From Acidobacteriota bacterium (GTDB lineage: Bacteria > Acidobacteriota > Terriglobia > Acidiferrales > UBA7541): DNA of 61,124 nucleotides. Positions 1 through 11,552 of the stretch are shown here, piece by piece. Below the pieces are notes generated by a model. It saw only the letters and a program-made list of their open reading frames with translations, was not told the DNA's origin and did not search any database. A program made the position numbers and the translations under genes. The stretch is taken from contig QHYK01000070.1 of the NCBI GenBank assembly GCA_003224085.1, positions 1 through 61,124 of the forward strand, in the 5' to 3' direction. Each line of letters starts with the position of its first letter. Position 1 is the stretch's first letter.

Positions 1-756
1 CAGAAAGATGCTCTCTGTGTCCGGATCGTCAATCGTGCGATGGCCCGACTCTACTGGCCGGTAGAAGACCCCGTTGGCAAGCAATTGCCGGGCGCCTGCC
101 CGAATGATGCGCCCGCGACAGTCGTGGGTCTAGTTGCGGATTCCAAGCAGGACTCCGTGGATTCCGAGCCCCACCCGGAGCTGTACGAGCCTTACGCCCA
201 GCACCCATTCGCATCCTTCCTGGTTACGTTGGTCATTCGCACTGCCTCAAACCCGACGGGCGCTGCCGCCGCCGTGCGTGACGCCGTGCGGCAGGTGGAC
301 AGCGACCAGCCAGTGATCCAGATGCGCACCATGCAAGACGTAGTCTCTGAGTCGATCTGGCGGCAGCACGTCTCAGCTTCCATGCTGGGCCTGTTCGCTG
401 CAATCGCTCTGGTGCTGTCCGCCGTAGGCATCTATGGAGTGCTTTCCTATTCTGTCAGCCGCCGCAGGCATGAGATTGGCATTCGCTCAGCTCTCGGCGC
501 CACTCGACGGGACATCTTGCGGATGGTGGCCGGGGAAGGGCTCCTTCTCACTCTGATGGGCGTCGGCGTCGGGGTAGCTGTCGCCCTCGGACTCACGCGA
601 CTTCTTACCGGCTTGCTATACGGTGTCCGACCGAGAGACCCGCTGACCTTCGTTGCCTTGGCCCTGCTGCTGATAATAGTGGCTCTGCTGGCCGTGTACG
701 TGCCCGCCCGCCGGGCGACCAGCGTCGATCCCATGGTTGCCCTGAGATACGAGTGA
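1..756 (+). CDS. ADOP-family permease, array gene 1 (5' truncated by window)
   Basis: C-terminal 251 residues of a MacB/FtsX-type permease; the reading frame is open from base 1, so the start lies outside the window. What remains is the end of extracytoplasmic domain 2 (IVNRAMARLYWPVEDPVGKQ, matching IVNEALARRFFPGEDPIGK-type wording in the other copies) and the whole second FtsX domain: a segment beginning MLGLFAAIALVLSAVGIYGV, the cytoplasmic coupling stretch [20 protein letters not shown], two more hydrophobic segments, and the tail [16 protein letters not shown] shared by the array. The TGA stop overlaps a possible GTG start of the next gene (GTGA at 753-756), but the conserved start of gene 2 is 14 nt further on. 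It shows that the array continues upstream of the window. ADOP proteins are inner-membrane proteins of unproven function; an ATPase partner is usually not encoded beside them. Confidence 0.93.
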   Translation, partial: QKDALCVRIVNRAMARLYWPVEDPVGKQLPGACPNDAPATVVGLVADSKQDSVDSEPHPELYEPYAQHPFASFLVTLVIRTASNPTGAAAAVRDAVRQVDSDQPVIQMRTMQDVVSESIWRQHVSASMLGLFAAIALVLSAVGIYGVLSYSVSRRRHEIGIRSALGATRRDILRMVAGEGLLLTLMGVGVGVAVALGLTRLLTGLLYGVRPRDPLTFVALALLLIIVALLAVYVPARRATSVDPMVALRYE

Positions 757-770
757 GGGAGGGCCGGAGA

Positions 771-3404
771 ATGCGACCGGAGCATTGGATATACACAATT
801 CCCCTGCGGCTGCGGTCCTTGTTTCGCTGGGCGCAGGCGGACCAGGAATTGGACGACGAGCTGCGCGAGCACTTCGAACGAAAAACCGAAGAACACGTCG
901 CAAAAGGGATGGCAGCGCGGCGGCGGGCGCGGCTCGAACTGGGCGGTATCGAGCAGACTAAAGAGAAATGCCGCGACGCGCGCAGAGTGAACTGGATTCA
1001 GGACTTCGCACAGGATTTGCGATACGGTCTGCGGATGTTGCGCAAATCCCCGGAATTCATAGCCGTCGCCGTTCTTACGCTGGCCCTCGGCATTGCCTGC
1101 ACAACAGCGGTGTTCAGCATCGTGAACGCGACGATGATCGAACCACTGAACTATCCGCACGCCAACCGTATGGTGCTGGTCTGGCTGGCGCGGCAGAAGG
1201 GCGGGTACGGCAATCCAGGAGCGCCGGAGTATGTAGCTTTTCGCGACGGGTCTACTGCGTTCGACCAGCTTGCGGCGCAAGAGCAAGACGATTTCGATCT
1301 GCGCGGCGATCCTCCGGCACGGCTGCATGCGGCACGGGTCACGCCGAACTACTTTGCCGTCGCGGGGGGCCAGCCGCAGCTCGGGCGAGTATTCAGCGAA
1401 AATGAAGCGGCATCGGCGGCGCACGTGGTTGTTTTGAGTTACGCAGTGTGGGCGAACAACTTTGGGAGCGATCAGCAGATTGTAGGCCGCTCTATCGCAC
1501 TGAGCGGTGAGCCGTGGACAGTGATTGGCGTAATGCCGCGCGAATTTGAGTTCATTCGCGCCGATAAAGTTTATGTGCCGCTCGATGTCGAGCGTGACAG
1601 ACAAACAGGTTCGATCCTGGTTATCGGACTGCTGAAGAACGGCGTCTCCGCTGCGCACGCGCAAGCACAGCTCAATCCGATTGCCGCTCGGCTCGCACGC
1701 CAGTTTCCCGAAACGAACCAGGGCTTTCCGGGGGCTTACGTCATGCCGTTACAAGATTTCTACTTTGGCCACAACTTGGTGCAGCGAATGCTGTGGGTAC
1801 TGCTCGGTGCGGTCGGATTCGTGCTTCTGATCGCCTGCGCCAATGTCTCAAACCTTCTACTGGCTCGCGGAATAACAAGGCAAAAAGAAATTGCAACGCG
1901 CATGGCGTTGGGTGCCAGCCGCGGACGCCTGTTGCAACAGTTGCTGACGGAAAGCCTAGTCCTTGCCGCAGCCGGTGCCGGATTTGGGCTGATGTTCGCT
2001 CACTGGGCCGTTGGGTATCTCGCGAAGTTGCCGATCTTCGGCACTCCCGGCGCTCGGCCGGTTGCGATCGACACGGCGGTCGTGGGCTTCACCGCAGGTC
2101 TCGCAGTGCTGGTAACGATCATCTTTGGGCTCTTGCCTGCTTGGCAGACAAGCAAAATCGATTTGGTTTCGAACATGAAGGCGGCCTATGCGGCTTCGAT
2201 TGGCAGCGCACGGCACCAGCGGCTGCGAGCCGCATTCGTCGTCGCTGAGATCATGCTCTCAGTAGTGCTGCTGGCCGGCGCCGGCCTGATGATTCGAACG
2301 TTTATGAATGTCGCGCATACGTCGGGCGGTTTTCAACCGCAAGGAGTGCTGACTGCACAGCTCTCGTTGTCACGCCAACGGTATCCGAGCGATGACAATA
2401 TCCGTAGCTTTTACGAGCAGGCACTGGAGCGCGTGCGCGCATTGCCCGGTGTCACCAGTGCCGATGTATCCACCACGCTGCCACTGGAGGGCTGGGAGGT
2501 TGGCATGCCGATTCGCGCGGAAGCTGAGCAGAATGATGTCGCGCACCGATTCAATGCCAACGTTCAGTCCATCAGCGACACGTATTTCCAAACCATGGGG
2601 ATCGCCATGGTGCGCGGGCGGGCGTTCAACGTGCAAGACACGGCTAACTCCGTCCCGGTCGCCATCGTCAATGAACACGCAGCTAGGCGGCTGTTCAAGG
2701 GACAGGACCCGATTGGCCAGCGAATCTGGCACGGCCCCATCGGTCTGGACCCGAAAACCGCAGGCACGGTAGAAGTTGTCGGAATGGCTGCCGATGTAAA
2801 AGACGAGGGCCTGGATCAACCAACAAGTGATGACATCTATGTGCCATTCGAGCAGGCGCCGCTCAGGTGGGCATACTTAGATGTGCGCACCACCGGCGTT
2901 GCATCTGCGCTGCTCCTATCCACGCGCGCAGCCGTTGCTGCCATTGATCCTGACCAGCCGATAGAAGATATAGCGACGATGGAGCAGCGACTGGGCAACT
3001 CACTAAGTTCTCGCCGTTTTTCGATGACATTATTGGGGGTGTTCGCTTCTATAGCTCTGGCATTGGCTGCGATTGGGATTTATGGCGTGATCGCCTACTC
3101 AGTGGCGCAGTGCACGGGCGAATTTGGGTTGCGTTTGGCGCTGGGGGCGAAACCTGGAGACCTGCTGGCGCTGGTCTTGCGTAATGGGCTAAAGCTGGCA
3201 ATCGCTGGGAGCCTCATGGGGATTGCTGGCGCTCTGGCGCTTACGCGGCTGATGCGCGGAATTGTGTATGGCGTAACCGCAACTGATCCGTTGACGTTTG
3301 CGCTCGCAGTTTTCGTTATTCTCGCCGTCGCAGCCGCTGCTGTCTGGATTCCGGCCCGCCGCGCTATGCGTGTCGATCCCATGGTCGCGCTGAGGTACGA
3401 GTAG
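771..3404 (+). CDS. ADOP-family permease, array gene 2
   Basis: 877-residue duplicated FtsX permease. Order: cytoplasmic prefix domain (1-~70), TM1 (about 95-118), extracytoplasmic domain 1, FtsX domain 1 with three TMs (starts near [20 protein letters not shown]), TM5 ([20 protein letters not shown]), extracytoplasmic domain 2, FtsX domain 2 and tail [17 protein letters not shown] chose ATG 771, not GTG 753, because all sisters start MRPEHW or a near variant and a GGAGGG site lies 5-10 nt upstream. Odd points: the prefix has lost three codons ([14 protein letters not shown] against [17 protein letters not shown]), and the C-terminal coupling stretch reads [18 protein letters not shown], more diverged than in most sisters. 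Extracytoplasmic domain 1 is the common type (class A here), ending in a GVMPREFEF...VYVPL pattern. Membership of the family is sure; the substrate is unknown. Confidence 0.95.
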   Translation: MRPEHWIYTIPLRLRSLFRWAQADQELDDELREHFERKTEEHVAKGMAARRRARLELGGIEQTKEKCRDARRVNWIQDFAQDLRYGLRMLRKSPEFIAVAVLTLALGIACTTAVFSIVNATMIEPLNYPHANRMVLVWLARQKGGYGNPGAPEYVAFRDGSTAFDQLAAQEQDDFDLRGDPPARLHAARVTPNYFAVAGGQPQLGRVFSENEAASAAHVVVLSYAVWANNFGSDQQIVGRSIALSGEPWTVIGVMPREFEFIRADKVYVPLDVERDRQTGSILVIGLLKNGVSAAHAQAQLNPIAARLARQFPETNQGFPGAYVMPLQDFYFGHNLVQRMLWVLLGAVGFVLLIACANVSNLLLARGITRQKEIATRMALGASRGRLLQQLLTESLVLAAAGAGFGLMFAHWAVGYLAKLPIFGTPGARPVAIDTAVVGFTAGLAVLVTIIFGLLPAWQTSKIDLVSNMKAAYAASIGSARHQRLRAAFVVAEIMLSVVLLAGAGLMIRTFMNVAHTSGGFQPQGVLTAQLSLSRQRYPSDDNIRSFYEQALERVRALPGVTSADVSTTLPLEGWEVGMPIRAEAEQNDVAHRFNANVQSISDTYFQTMGIAMVRGRAFNVQDTANSVPVAIVNEHAARRLFKGQDPIGQRIWHGPIGLDPKTAGTVEVVGMAADVKDEGLDQPTSDDIYVPFEQAPLRWAYLDVRTTGVASALLLSTRAAVAAIDPDQPIEDIATMEQRLGNSLSSRRFSMTLLGVFASIALALAAIGIYGVIAYSVAQCTGEFGLRLALGAKPGDLLALVLRNGLKLAIAGSLMGIAGALALTRLMRGIVYGVTATDPLTFALAVFVILAVAAAAVWIPARRAMRVDPMVALRYE

Positions 3405-3417
3405 AGGAGGCCGGAGA

Positions 3418-6075
3418 ATGCGACCGGAGCATTGGCTGTTCACGATTCCCCTGCGTCTGCGGTCGTTGTTTCGCCGGGCGCAGGCGGACCAGGAATTGGA
3501 CGAAGAGCTGCGCGACCACCTTGAACAGAAAACCGAGGAATACGTCGCAAAAGGGATGGCGCAAGAAGAGGCACACCGCCGTGCGCGGCTAGAACTGGGC
3601 GGTATCGAGCAAACCAAAGAGAAATGCCGCGACGCCCGCCGCGTAAATTGGATTCAGGATTTCGTTCAGGATTTGCGCCTCAGCCTGCGCATGCTGCGCA
3701 AATCCCCAGGATTCACTGGCGTTGCGATTTTCACCCTCGCGCTTGGCATTGGCGCAACGACCGCAATATTCAGTGTTGTCGATTCTCTCTTGCTGCGACC
3801 ACTTCCTTATCGAAATTCCCATCGGGTCGTCAGGATTTGGAACACGTTCTCACCCAGGGGAATGACCGAACTCACGGCCTCGGAGCCGGAATTCCTTGAA
3901 TATCGTCAGAGCCAAACTTTGGCCCACGTCGCTGGATTTGCTCTCGGTTCAACTACCTTAACCGGACGTGGAGACCCGACGCGACTTTCCGTCAGTTGGG
4001 GGACATCGGATTTCCTTGCTGTTCTCGGAACACAGCCCGTACTTGGCAGGTCATTCTCACCCGAAGAACAGGAGCCAGGGCACGATCAAGTTGTAATTCT
4101 CAGTCACCATTTATGGCGAGACCGCTTTGGATCGAATCCCGCGATCATCGGTCAATCTGTAATCCTGAATGGCAAGAGCTCAATCGTTATAGGAGTTATG
4201 CTCCCGAGTTTTACGTTTCCGAGCGGCGACGTAGATTTGTGGCAGCAGTTGCCCATTGCAGCGAATAGTTCGAACCTCGGCAATCATTATTTGAATCTTG
4301 TCGGAGACCTCAAACCGGAAGTCAGTCTTCAACAATCCAACGCCGAGATGAAAACAATACTCGCCCGTGTTGAGCAAAAATATCCCGTCTATTACAACGG
4401 AGCTGTCGGTCTTGGCGTGAACCTTGTCCCTCTTCGCGAGCAGATGGTTGGCAATGTACGGCCAACAGTATTGGTCTTGATGGTCGGCGTGGGCTTTATG
4501 CTTTTAATTGCCTGTACGAATATCGCCGGTCTGCTTTTGGCACGCGGAGAAGTCCGAAAGAAAGAAATTGCCACAAGAATAGCCATCGGTGCTGGTCGAA
4601 CGCGTATCATTCGGCAGCTATTAGCGGAAAATCTGGTCCTATTTCTCGCGGGTGGAGCTGCAGGGTTGGCGGTAACATACTTGGGCTTGAAACTTGTGAC
4701 AGTGGAGCAGTCTCTCCCGCTCCAGCACGCAGGAACGCCCTCACTCGATTTTCGTGTTTTATCATTCGCAGTGATCACCTGCGTGTCGACTGGTTTGCTT
4801 TTCGGTCTGATGCCAGCTCTTAAAACGTCCCACCCTCACCTGAACGAAATGCTGAAAGAGAGTGGACGGGATGCGATGGGAAGCCGCCACCATGCGCGCA
4901 CTCGCAGTTTATTGGTCATGTCTGAAATTGCGTTCTCTGTAGTCCTACTTGCAGGAGCAGGACTCATGATCGCGAGCTTGATGCGACTGCTCGGAGTTCA
5001 ACTCGGATTCGATTCGGCAAACGTCGTCACGATGCGATTGTCTCTGCCAGAATTGCAGTATCCCAACAGCAGATTCGCAACCTTCTATAAGGACTTCCAA
5101 GAGAAGGTCCGTAGCATACCGAACGTACAAGCAGTTGCAATCGTCAATCAGCTGCCCATGAGCGAAGTCTTGGCGAATTCCTCCTTTGAAGTCGAAGGAC
5201 GACAACTGGAAACAGGCACGAACATCGCTAACACACAAGTGATCAGCCCCGGCTACTTCAGTGTGATGCGAATTCCGTTGATCCGTGGCCGAGCTTTGGA
5301 TGAGCGCGACCTTAATCCGATGCCTTCAACTGTCGTTGTGAACGAAACCCTTGCCCGCAAAATTTGGCCGGACGAAGACGCGATCGGCAAGCGGCTGAGG
5401 CTCAAATCAGACGCTCCTTGGCTTACAGTTGTTGGAATTGTGGGCGACATTAAGAACGAAGCTTCGAGTAAACCGACAAAGCCTGAACTGTACTTCCTCT
5501 ACACGGAGCAGTCGTTCGGGTTGTGGGCCGACCTCCGTTCGATGACTTTGGTCGTTCGCACGAGTTCTGAACCTCAGCAACTCGTGAATGCAATCCGTGG
5601 GGAGCTCAACAGTCTCGACGCTGACCTTCCGATTTACAAAGTTCAGACGTTAGGAGAAATCGTTTCTGCGTCTACCTCCCAGACTCGACTGCCCGCCGTG
5701 CTCCTGTCTGTGTTTGCCGGAATCGCGCTTCTCCTAGCTGCGGTAGGAGTTTATGGCGTATTGGCGTACACAGTCGCGCAGAGCAGGCACGAAATTGGTG
5801 TACGGATGGCTCTTGGGGCACCGCGTCAACGCATCCTGAAGTCATTCCTGGGCTACGGAATTAAATGGGCAGCGGTTGGCGGCGGCACGGGACTTGTGGC
5901 CGCATTCATACTCGTGCGATTCATGCGCAGCATGTTATTTGAGGTTGGACCATACGATCCGACAATATTTCTCAGTGTCGCAGGAGTGCTGGGAATTGTT
6001 GTGCTTATGGCCTGCTATCTGCCTGCGCGTAGAGCCACGCACGTCGATCCGATGGTCGCGTTGAGATACGAGTAG
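3418..6075 (+). CDS. ADOP-family permease, array gene 3
   Basis: 885 residues with the full duplicated layout: prefix domain 1-~75, TM1 about 100-122 ([20 protein letters not shown]), extracytoplasmic domain 1 of class A ([17 protein letters not shown]), FtsX 1 with [18 protein letters not shown] as coupling stretch, TM5 ([20 protein letters not shown]), extracytoplasmic domain 2, FtsX 2 ([18 protein letters not shown]), tail [19 protein letters not shown] 3418 follows AGGAGG, 13 nt after the previous stop. By eye the centre of the gene (about 3770-5950) is clearly less G+C rich than its own first 300 bp and than its neighbours, as if a centre of another origin sat inside the standard ends. 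No ATPase is nearby; a role as mechanical transducer or exporter is only known for MacB relatives. Confidence 0.95.
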   Translation: MRPEHWLFTIPLRLRSLFRRAQADQELDEELRDHLEQKTEEYVAKGMAQEEAHRRARLELGGIEQTKEKCRDARRVNWIQDFVQDLRLSLRMLRKSPGFTGVAIFTLALGIGATTAIFSVVDSLLLRPLPYRNSHRVVRIWNTFSPRGMTELTASEPEFLEYRQSQTLAHVAGFALGSTTLTGRGDPTRLSVSWGTSDFLAVLGTQPVLGRSFSPEEQEPGHDQVVILSHHLWRDRFGSNPAIIGQSVILNGKSSIVIGVMLPSFTFPSGDVDLWQQLPIAANSSNLGNHYLNLVGDLKPEVSLQQSNAEMKTILARVEQKYPVYYNGAVGLGVNLVPLREQMVGNVRPTVLVLMVGVGFMLLIACTNIAGLLLARGEVRKKEIATRIAIGAGRTRIIRQLLAENLVLFLAGGAAGLAVTYLGLKLVTVEQSLPLQHAGTPSLDFRVLSFAVITCVSTGLLFGLMPALKTSHPHLNEMLKESGRDAMGSRHHARTRSLLVMSEIAFSVVLLAGAGLMIASLMRLLGVQLGFDSANVVTMRLSLPELQYPNSRFATFYKDFQEKVRSIPNVQAVAIVNQLPMSEVLANSSFEVEGRQLETGTNIANTQVISPGYFSVMRIPLIRGRALDERDLNPMPSTVVVNETLARKIWPDEDAIGKRLRLKSDAPWLTVVGIVGDIKNEASSKPTKPELYFLYTEQSFGLWADLRSMTLVVRTSSEPQQLVNAIRGELNSLDADLPIYKVQTLGEIVSASTSQTRLPAVLLSVFAGIALLLAAVGVYGVLAYTVAQSRHEIGVRMALGAPRQRILKSFLGYGIKWAAVGGGTGLVAAFILVRFMRSMLFEVGPYDPTIFLSVAGVLGIVVLMACYLPARRATHVDPMVALRYE

Positions 6076-6089
6076 AGGGGGATCGGAAT

Positions 6090-8777
6090 ATGCGCCCGGA
6101 GCATTGGCTGTTCATGATTCCGCTGCGGCTGCGGTCGTTGTTTCGCCGGGCGCAGGCGGACCAGGAATTGGACGACGAGCTGCGCGACCACCTCGACTTA
6201 AAAACGGAGGAATACGTCGCAAAAGGGATGACGCAAGAAGAGGCGCACCGCCGCGCTCGACTCGACCTGGGCGGTATCGAGCAGACCAAAGAGAAATGCC
6301 GGGACGCGCGACGTGTAAATTGGATTCAAGACTTCGTTCAGGATTTGCGCTTTGGTCTGCGCATATTGCGTAAGTCTCCCGGCTTCACCGCAATTGCCAC
6401 CCTCACGCTGGCTCTGGGCATCGGTGCGAACACGGCGGTCTTTTCCGTGGTGAATGGCGTTTTGCTTCGCCCGCTGGCCTACCAGGAGCCGAACCAGCTC
6501 TACCTCATACAAGTTGTTTGGTCCCAGATGTCCAAGTTCTATCCTCTGATCCCAGCCAATCTCCCTGGATATCAGATTTGGCGAAAGCAATGTCATTCCT
6601 TTGAGGACATTGCCATTGCGGAAGGCACAAGCGCGGACCTCACAGGCCCCGGAGAGCCCAAGGAAATCCACGGTGTGCGGGGATCAGCAAATTTATTCGC
6701 TTTGTTGGGCGTTAGCCCAGCGTTCGGCCGCGATTTCCTTCCCATGGAGGACGAAACTGGCCGGGGTCGCGTTGTAATCCTAACGAATCGGTTTTGGCGT
6801 GGCTATTTCCACTCAGACCCGGCCGTCATCGGAAGGACTATTACTCTAGACGGCCTCCCGTTTACGGTTGTGGGCGTTCTTCCTGCATCTTTTCATTTTC
6901 CGGCTCAGTTGGGCCAGCTCACCAGCTTTAGGCGGGAGATTGACTTTTTCGAGCCGCTCAATGGGCCGAAAGACCACGAACGGGGCCTTGTTGGCGAATT
7001 CGACTTTGCCGCTATCGGGCGGCTGAGAACCGGTATTAGCCCCCAGCAGGCTTTGGCCGAATTGAACGTCATTCAATCGCAGATTAGCCGCGAAGTCGCG
7101 AAAACGGACACCGGTGTGGACCTGAGCGCCGCGATCATTCCGCTCGAGTTTGAAGTCGTCGGCGCAGCACGTCGCGGATTGACTCTTTTGCTCACCGCGG
7201 TCGGCGCGGTGCTGCTGATCGTTTGCGTCAATTTGGCGAATATGATGCTCTCGCGGATTCCGGGGCGAATGCGAGAAGCGGCCATTCGGACCGCACTCGG
7301 AGCGACGCGTTGGCAGCTCTTCCGCCGAATGCTAACGGAAAGTCTACTGCTTGGAATCTCGGGAGGCGCGCTCGGCGTGTGGCTTGGGAGCCTAGGGGTG
7401 ACGTGGCTCGTCCGGGCCGCACCGCCGGGACTGCCGCGACTGGATGAAGTTCATACGGATTCCCGAGTGCTGTGGTTCGCCGTTCTGCTTTCCCTATTTG
7501 CCAGCGTACTCTCTGGAGTCCTCCCCGCATGGCGAGCGTCGAAAGGCGATGTGCAAGAAGCGCTGAAATCGGGCGGCGCAGCTGCCGGTGAAAGTCAGGG
7601 CTCACGACGATTGCGTGAGGCGCTCGTTGGCATTGAGGTCGGTATGAGCACAGCGCTTCTCATTGTCGCGGGCCTCCTGACATCGAGCCTGTTTCACCTC
7701 CTCCGAGTGGACCTGGGCTTCGCCACCGAAAAGGTGTTGACTGTGGACGTTGACTTGCCTCCGCAGCGCTATTCCGAGCCCGCCGCGCGGCTGCACTTTT
7801 ACAACGCGTTGCTCGACCGGCTTCGCGGGCTGCCCGGCGTCCATGCGTCCGGCTGGGTCAGCCGGCTGCCCCTGGAAGGCGAAACAAGTGTCTCGGGACT
7901 TGATGTTCCGCCGGGAGGCCCATTTCACTTTCCTGCGAATTTTCGAGCTGCGAGCCCAGACTATTTCGCGGCCGTGGGCATTCGACTCCTGCACGGCCGC
8001 ATATTCAGCGAAAGCGATCGAGGCCGGAAGGTCATTGTGGTTTCCGAAAGCGTTGCGCAACGCTTCTGGCCGGGCCAGAACCCGATTGGCCGCACCTGCC
8101 TGACTTTCTGGGGAGGTAAGGAAGAGGACGAGGTCATCGGGGTCGTCGGCGATGTTCGCACGGTGAAACTGGACGCCGCACCGGTCATGATGGTTTATGT
8201 ACCGGACTGGTCTGGGGGAAAGAATTTGCGGGTGCCTCAATCGGCTGGGATCGTTGTACGCACCTCCGGCGATGAGCACGGCGTGGAGCCATCAATTCGT
8301 GAGGCCATCCATGCGTCGGATTCTGAGGTGCCGATTATTGCCATGCGGTCCATGTCCGAAATGGTGTCTGAGTCGGTGGCGCCGCGCCGATTCCAAATGC
8401 TTCTGTCGCTCTTGTTCGCTGGCTTGGCGCTGTTTCTGGCATCGCTTGGAATTTACGGCGTCATTGCGTATTCCGTTGAGCAGCGGCGTCGCGAACTAGG
8501 CATACGTTCGGCCTTAGGCGCGCAGGTCTCCGATTTGCACCGAATGATTTTGCGCCAGGGCATGACACCTGCCGCGGCGGGGCTTCTAACGGGTCTCAGC
8601 GGTTCTTTGGTTATCGGCCGGCTGATGGAAAGTTTACTCTTCAGCGTTAAGGCGGCAGATCCTATGACGATGGGCACGGTCGCTTTCCTCGTGACAATCG
8701 TTGCGCTGCTCGCCTGCTTCATCCCGTCGCGCCGAGCTTCGCGCGTCGATCCGATGGTCGCCTTGAGATACGAGTGA
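6090..8777 (+). CDS. ADOP-family permease, array gene 4
   Basis: 895 residues, intact. Prefix domain with the local variant [15 protein letters not shown]1 near 100-122, class A extracytoplasmic domain 1 with an enlarged loop ([16 protein letters not shown] then [11 protein letters not shown]), FtsX 1 with an unusual coupling stretch ([20 protein letters not shown]), TM5 near [19 protein letters not shown], extracytoplasmic domain 2 shorter than in sisters and rich in Trp and Gly near [17 protein letters not shown], FtsX 2 with [20 protein letters not shown], tail [19 protein letters not shown] 6090 comes 14 nt after the stop of gene 3; the Shine-Dalgarno site is GAGGGG. Sequence identity of the first 300 bp with genes 3 and 8 is plainly higher than that of the rest of the gene. 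Confidence 0.95.
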   Translation: MRPEHWLFMIPLRLRSLFRRAQADQELDDELRDHLDLKTEEYVAKGMTQEEAHRRARLDLGGIEQTKEKCRDARRVNWIQDFVQDLRFGLRILRKSPGFTAIATLTLALGIGANTAVFSVVNGVLLRPLAYQEPNQLYLIQVVWSQMSKFYPLIPANLPGYQIWRKQCHSFEDIAIAEGTSADLTGPGEPKEIHGVRGSANLFALLGVSPAFGRDFLPMEDETGRGRVVILTNRFWRGYFHSDPAVIGRTITLDGLPFTVVGVLPASFHFPAQLGQLTSFRREIDFFEPLNGPKDHERGLVGEFDFAAIGRLRTGISPQQALAELNVIQSQISREVAKTDTGVDLSAAIIPLEFEVVGAARRGLTLLLTAVGAVLLIVCVNLANMMLSRIPGRMREAAIRTALGATRWQLFRRMLTESLLLGISGGALGVWLGSLGVTWLVRAAPPGLPRLDEVHTDSRVLWFAVLLSLFASVLSGVLPAWRASKGDVQEALKSGGAAAGESQGSRRLREALVGIEVGMSTALLIVAGLLTSSLFHLLRVDLGFATEKVLTVDVDLPPQRYSEPAARLHFYNALLDRLRGLPGVHASGWVSRLPLEGETSVSGLDVPPGGPFHFPANFRAASPDYFAAVGIRLLHGRIFSESDRGRKVIVVSESVAQRFWPGQNPIGRTCLTFWGGKEEDEVIGVVGDVRTVKLDAAPVMMVYVPDWSGGKNLRVPQSAGIVVRTSGDEHGVEPSIREAIHASDSEVPIIAMRSMSEMVSESVAPRRFQMLLSLLFAGLALFLASLGIYGVIAYSVEQRRRELGIRSALGAQVSDLHRMILRQGMTPAAAGLLTGLSGSLVIGRLMESLLFSVKAADPMTMGTVAFLVTIVALLACFIPSRRASRVDPMVALRYE

Positions 8778-8791
8778 AGGAGGGCCGGAGA

Positions 8792-11539
8792 ATGCGACCG
8801 GAGCATTGGCTGTACACGATTCCGCTACGGTTACGGTCGTTATTTCGCTGGGCGCAGGCGGACCAAGAATTGGACGACGAGCTGCGCGACCACCTCGAGC
8901 GAAAAACCGAGGAATACGTCGCTCAAGGGATGACGCAAGAAGAGGCGCACCGCCGCGCGCGAATCGATCTGGACGGTATCGAGCAGACCAAAGAGAAATG
9001 CCGCGACGCCCGTGGCCTCCGCTTCCTCGAAACCTTGGCCCAAGACACCCGCTACGCCCTTCGCACGCTCCGCAAGTCGCCTGGATTCACCACGGTTGCT
9101 GTCCTAACGCTCGCCCTCGGCATCGGTGCCAACACCGCTATCTTTAGCGTGCTCGACGCCCTCGTCCTTCGCGACTTGCCTGTGCCTCACCCGGAACAGC
9201 TTGTCCGCTTTGGCGCACACACGCCCGGCGACAGCTACGCGTCTGTATCGTTTCCGATGTTCGAGGAAATCATGCGCGACCAGAAAGTGCTCTCCGGGGC
9301 ATTTGCTCGGGGAGGCGGCTCGCTCATGAATGTTGAGGTGAACGGCGAACTCTCTCGCGCCACTGTTGACCCGGTCACGGGGGGCTTTTACTCAGAACTG
9401 GGTGCGGTCCCGGCAATCGGACGCCTGATCGAGCCCTCCGATGTCAACTTGAATTCTAGCCGGCCGGCGCAAGTCGCAGTCCTTGGATACACCTTCTGGC
9501 AGCGCCAGTACGGTGGCGTAAGAGATGTGATCGGCAAGACTCTTCGAATTGAGAACCTTCCGTTCACGATCATTGGCGTCACGCGCAAGGGATTTGCCGG
9601 GATCAGCGTCGATTGGGAGGACGACATCGTGGTTCCAGTCACAACGGAGCCGCTGATTCGGGGCGCCGACGTGCAAGAAAGTCTCCAGCGCCGCAACATA
9701 CTTTGGCTCGACGCCGTCGGTCGGCTCAAGCCGGATATCACAGTTGAGCAAGCTCGCGCCGAACTCGACTCCCTCTGGCCTGCGATTCGCGAAGCCGTGA
9801 CGCCTGCAGAACAAACGCCTGCGGCGGGCAGCCCACGGGACCTAGAGCGCACTATTTTCCATTCGCTCCAATTCACAGTCGAGCCTTACGGGACAGGCTC
9901 CTCCTTTCTGCGCGGTCGGTTCGTTACGCCTGTTTATGTCCTTCTGGCCATCTCTGCAATCGTACTGCTTCTGGCGTGCGCCAATCTGGCCAGCCTCATG
10001 CTGTCGCGCTCGGCGGCGCGAAGCCACGAATTCGGAGTGCGCGCTACGCTCGGTGCAACCCGTTCGCGCCTTGCCCAACAACTGCTTGTGGAAAGCGTAA
10101 CGCTTTCGCTTGCTGGAACCGTCGCGGGCCTCTTGCTTGCGAACTGGAGTAGCCGCGCTCTGATCGCTTTTCTCTTTCGGCAGACAGGTTTGTTTGGTTA
10201 TGTGGGAGCGAAAGCACTTGATGTTTCCCCGGACCTGCGAGTCCTCGCCTTCACTGCCGGCATTGCTATCCTAACCGGGATACTCTTCGGCCTGGCACCC
10301 GCATGGCATGCTAGTCGAGAAGATCCGAACTCAACTCTTCAGAATAATCCGCGAACCCTCGGACTCGGAACAAGGACCCTTGGCAAGGGCCTGATTGTTA
10401 CGCAGGTCGCTCTTTCTCTGGTCCTGCTTGCAGGCGGGGGCCTTTTCATTCGCACGCTGGAGAGATTGCGCGCGGTTCAACCCGGCTTTCGATTTGCCGG
10501 GGTACTTGAAGTTGGGCTATTCCCCAAGCCGGGTTCATTCAAGAATGCCGATCCAGCGACGTACTTTCACGAACTGACGGATCGGATCTCGCGCATCCCC
10601 GGTGTGGTTTCTGCTGGCTTCAGCCATGTAGAGGTTGGAGGGGGCTTCGACTGGATACAGAAGGTCCGTATTCACGGCGCGAACGGAAATCTGTTTTCTT
10701 CCAACTGCGACCGGGTTATGCCGGGATTCTTCCGTACGGTGGGTATTTCACTGCTTCGGGGACGCACATTTGATTGGCACGATGACCTGCACTCTTCACA
10801 CACAGTCGTCATCAGCGAAAATCTCGCCCAAATGCTGTTTCCTCGTGGGAACGCAATTGGACAGCACATCGACGTAGTCACGGATCCAAGGTGGCAGGAT
10901 CTCGAAATCATCGGAGTTGTTAGCAATGCGAGTCTTTACGACATTCGCCGACCGCCGGAACCGACCGTTTACTTGGACACCTTGCAGTACGGCATGCCGG
11001 CAGGATTCGACACTTTGCTTGTCCATACCGAGCTTTCACCCGCCGCCATACTCGCTCCCCTCCGGCAAGCTTTCGATTCCCTCGGCCACCAATACGTGGT
11101 CTCAGTTGGTACTCTCAGGAAGACGATCAATGACTCCATTTTGCCCGAGGGCATTATTGCGACGCTTTCCGGGTTCTTCGCTCTACTGGCGCTCCTCATC
11201 GCCGGGATTGGGCTGTTCGGTTTGATGGCCTATACCATCACACGACGCACTCGCGAACTCGGCATCCGTTTTGCCTGTGGCGCACAACGCATTGCTGTGC
11301 TGAGAATGATTCTGGCCGAGACGTTTATGGTGGTTCTGATTGGCATCGCTGCTGGACTGCCCTGCGCGCTCGCGGCGACCCATCTCGTAGCGCACACGCT
11401 TTTTGCTGTGACGCCTTATGACCCAGCGACGCTCGCCGCTGCTGCGGTCGCGCTCCTCGGTGTCGGCGCACTCGCTGGTTACATTCCTGCGCGTCGGGCA
11501 ATGCGCGTCGATCCGATGGTCGCTCTGAGGTACGAGTAA
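8792..11539 (+). CDS. ADOP-family permease, array gene 5 (switch out of constant module at codon ~74)
   Basis: 915 residues from ATG 8792, chosen over GTG 8774 for the conserved MRPEHW start and the GGAGGG site. The constant prefix is kept only as far as KEKCRDAR (codon 74); it then reads [20 protein letters not shown] where nearly all sisters have [20 protein letters not shown]. This is a sharp switch to another ADOP lineage at about 9011-9016. Domain 1 is class B ([20 protein letters not shown], larger and with the pattern F-x-G near the end), followed by FtsX 1 ([20 protein letters not shown]), TM5, domain 2, FtsX 2 ([20 protein letters not shown]) and tail [16 protein letters not shown]. 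It also carries a Gly to Asp change in the prefix (IDLDGIEQ). Intact and probably expressed with its neighbours. Confidence 0.95.
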   Translation: MRPEHWLYTIPLRLRSLFRWAQADQELDDELRDHLERKTEEYVAQGMTQEEAHRRARIDLDGIEQTKEKCRDARGLRFLETLAQDTRYALRTLRKSPGFTTVAVLTLALGIGANTAIFSVLDALVLRDLPVPHPEQLVRFGAHTPGDSYASVSFPMFEEIMRDQKVLSGAFARGGGSLMNVEVNGELSRATVDPVTGGFYSELGAVPAIGRLIEPSDVNLNSSRPAQVAVLGYTFWQRQYGGVRDVIGKTLRIENLPFTIIGVTRKGFAGISVDWEDDIVVPVTTEPLIRGADVQESLQRRNILWLDAVGRLKPDITVEQARAELDSLWPAIREAVTPAEQTPAAGSPRDLERTIFHSLQFTVEPYGTGSSFLRGRFVTPVYVLLAISAIVLLLACANLASLMLSRSAARSHEFGVRATLGATRSRLAQQLLVESVTLSLAGTVAGLLLANWSSRALIAFLFRQTGLFGYVGAKALDVSPDLRVLAFTAGIAILTGILFGLAPAWHASREDPNSTLQNNPRTLGLGTRTLGKGLIVTQVALSLVLLAGGGLFIRTLERLRAVQPGFRFAGVLEVGLFPKPGSFKNADPATYFHELTDRISRIPGVVSAGFSHVEVGGGFDWIQKVRIHGANGNLFSSNCDRVMPGFFRTVGISLLRGRTFDWHDDLHSSHTVVISENLAQMLFPRGNAIGQHIDVVTDPRWQDLEIIGVVSNASLYDIRRPPEPTVYLDTLQYGMPAGFDTLLVHTELSPAAILAPLRQAFDSLGHQYVVSVGTLRKTINDSILPEGIIATLSGFFALLALLIAGIGLFGLMAYTITRRTRELGIRFACGAQRIAVLRMILAETFMVVLIGIAAGLPCALAATHLVAHTLFAVTPYDPATLAAAAVALLGVGALAGYIPARRAMRVDPMVALRYE

Positions 11540-11552
11540 AGGAGAGTCGAAG

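Noticed and set aside
447-1664. 405-codon open frame on the - strand across genes 1 and 2
   Set aside because: It lies opposite well-conserved permease coding sequence, crosses a gene junction, and its translation is Arg/His/Pro-rich without any motif. It is a shadow of the G+C-rich genes.
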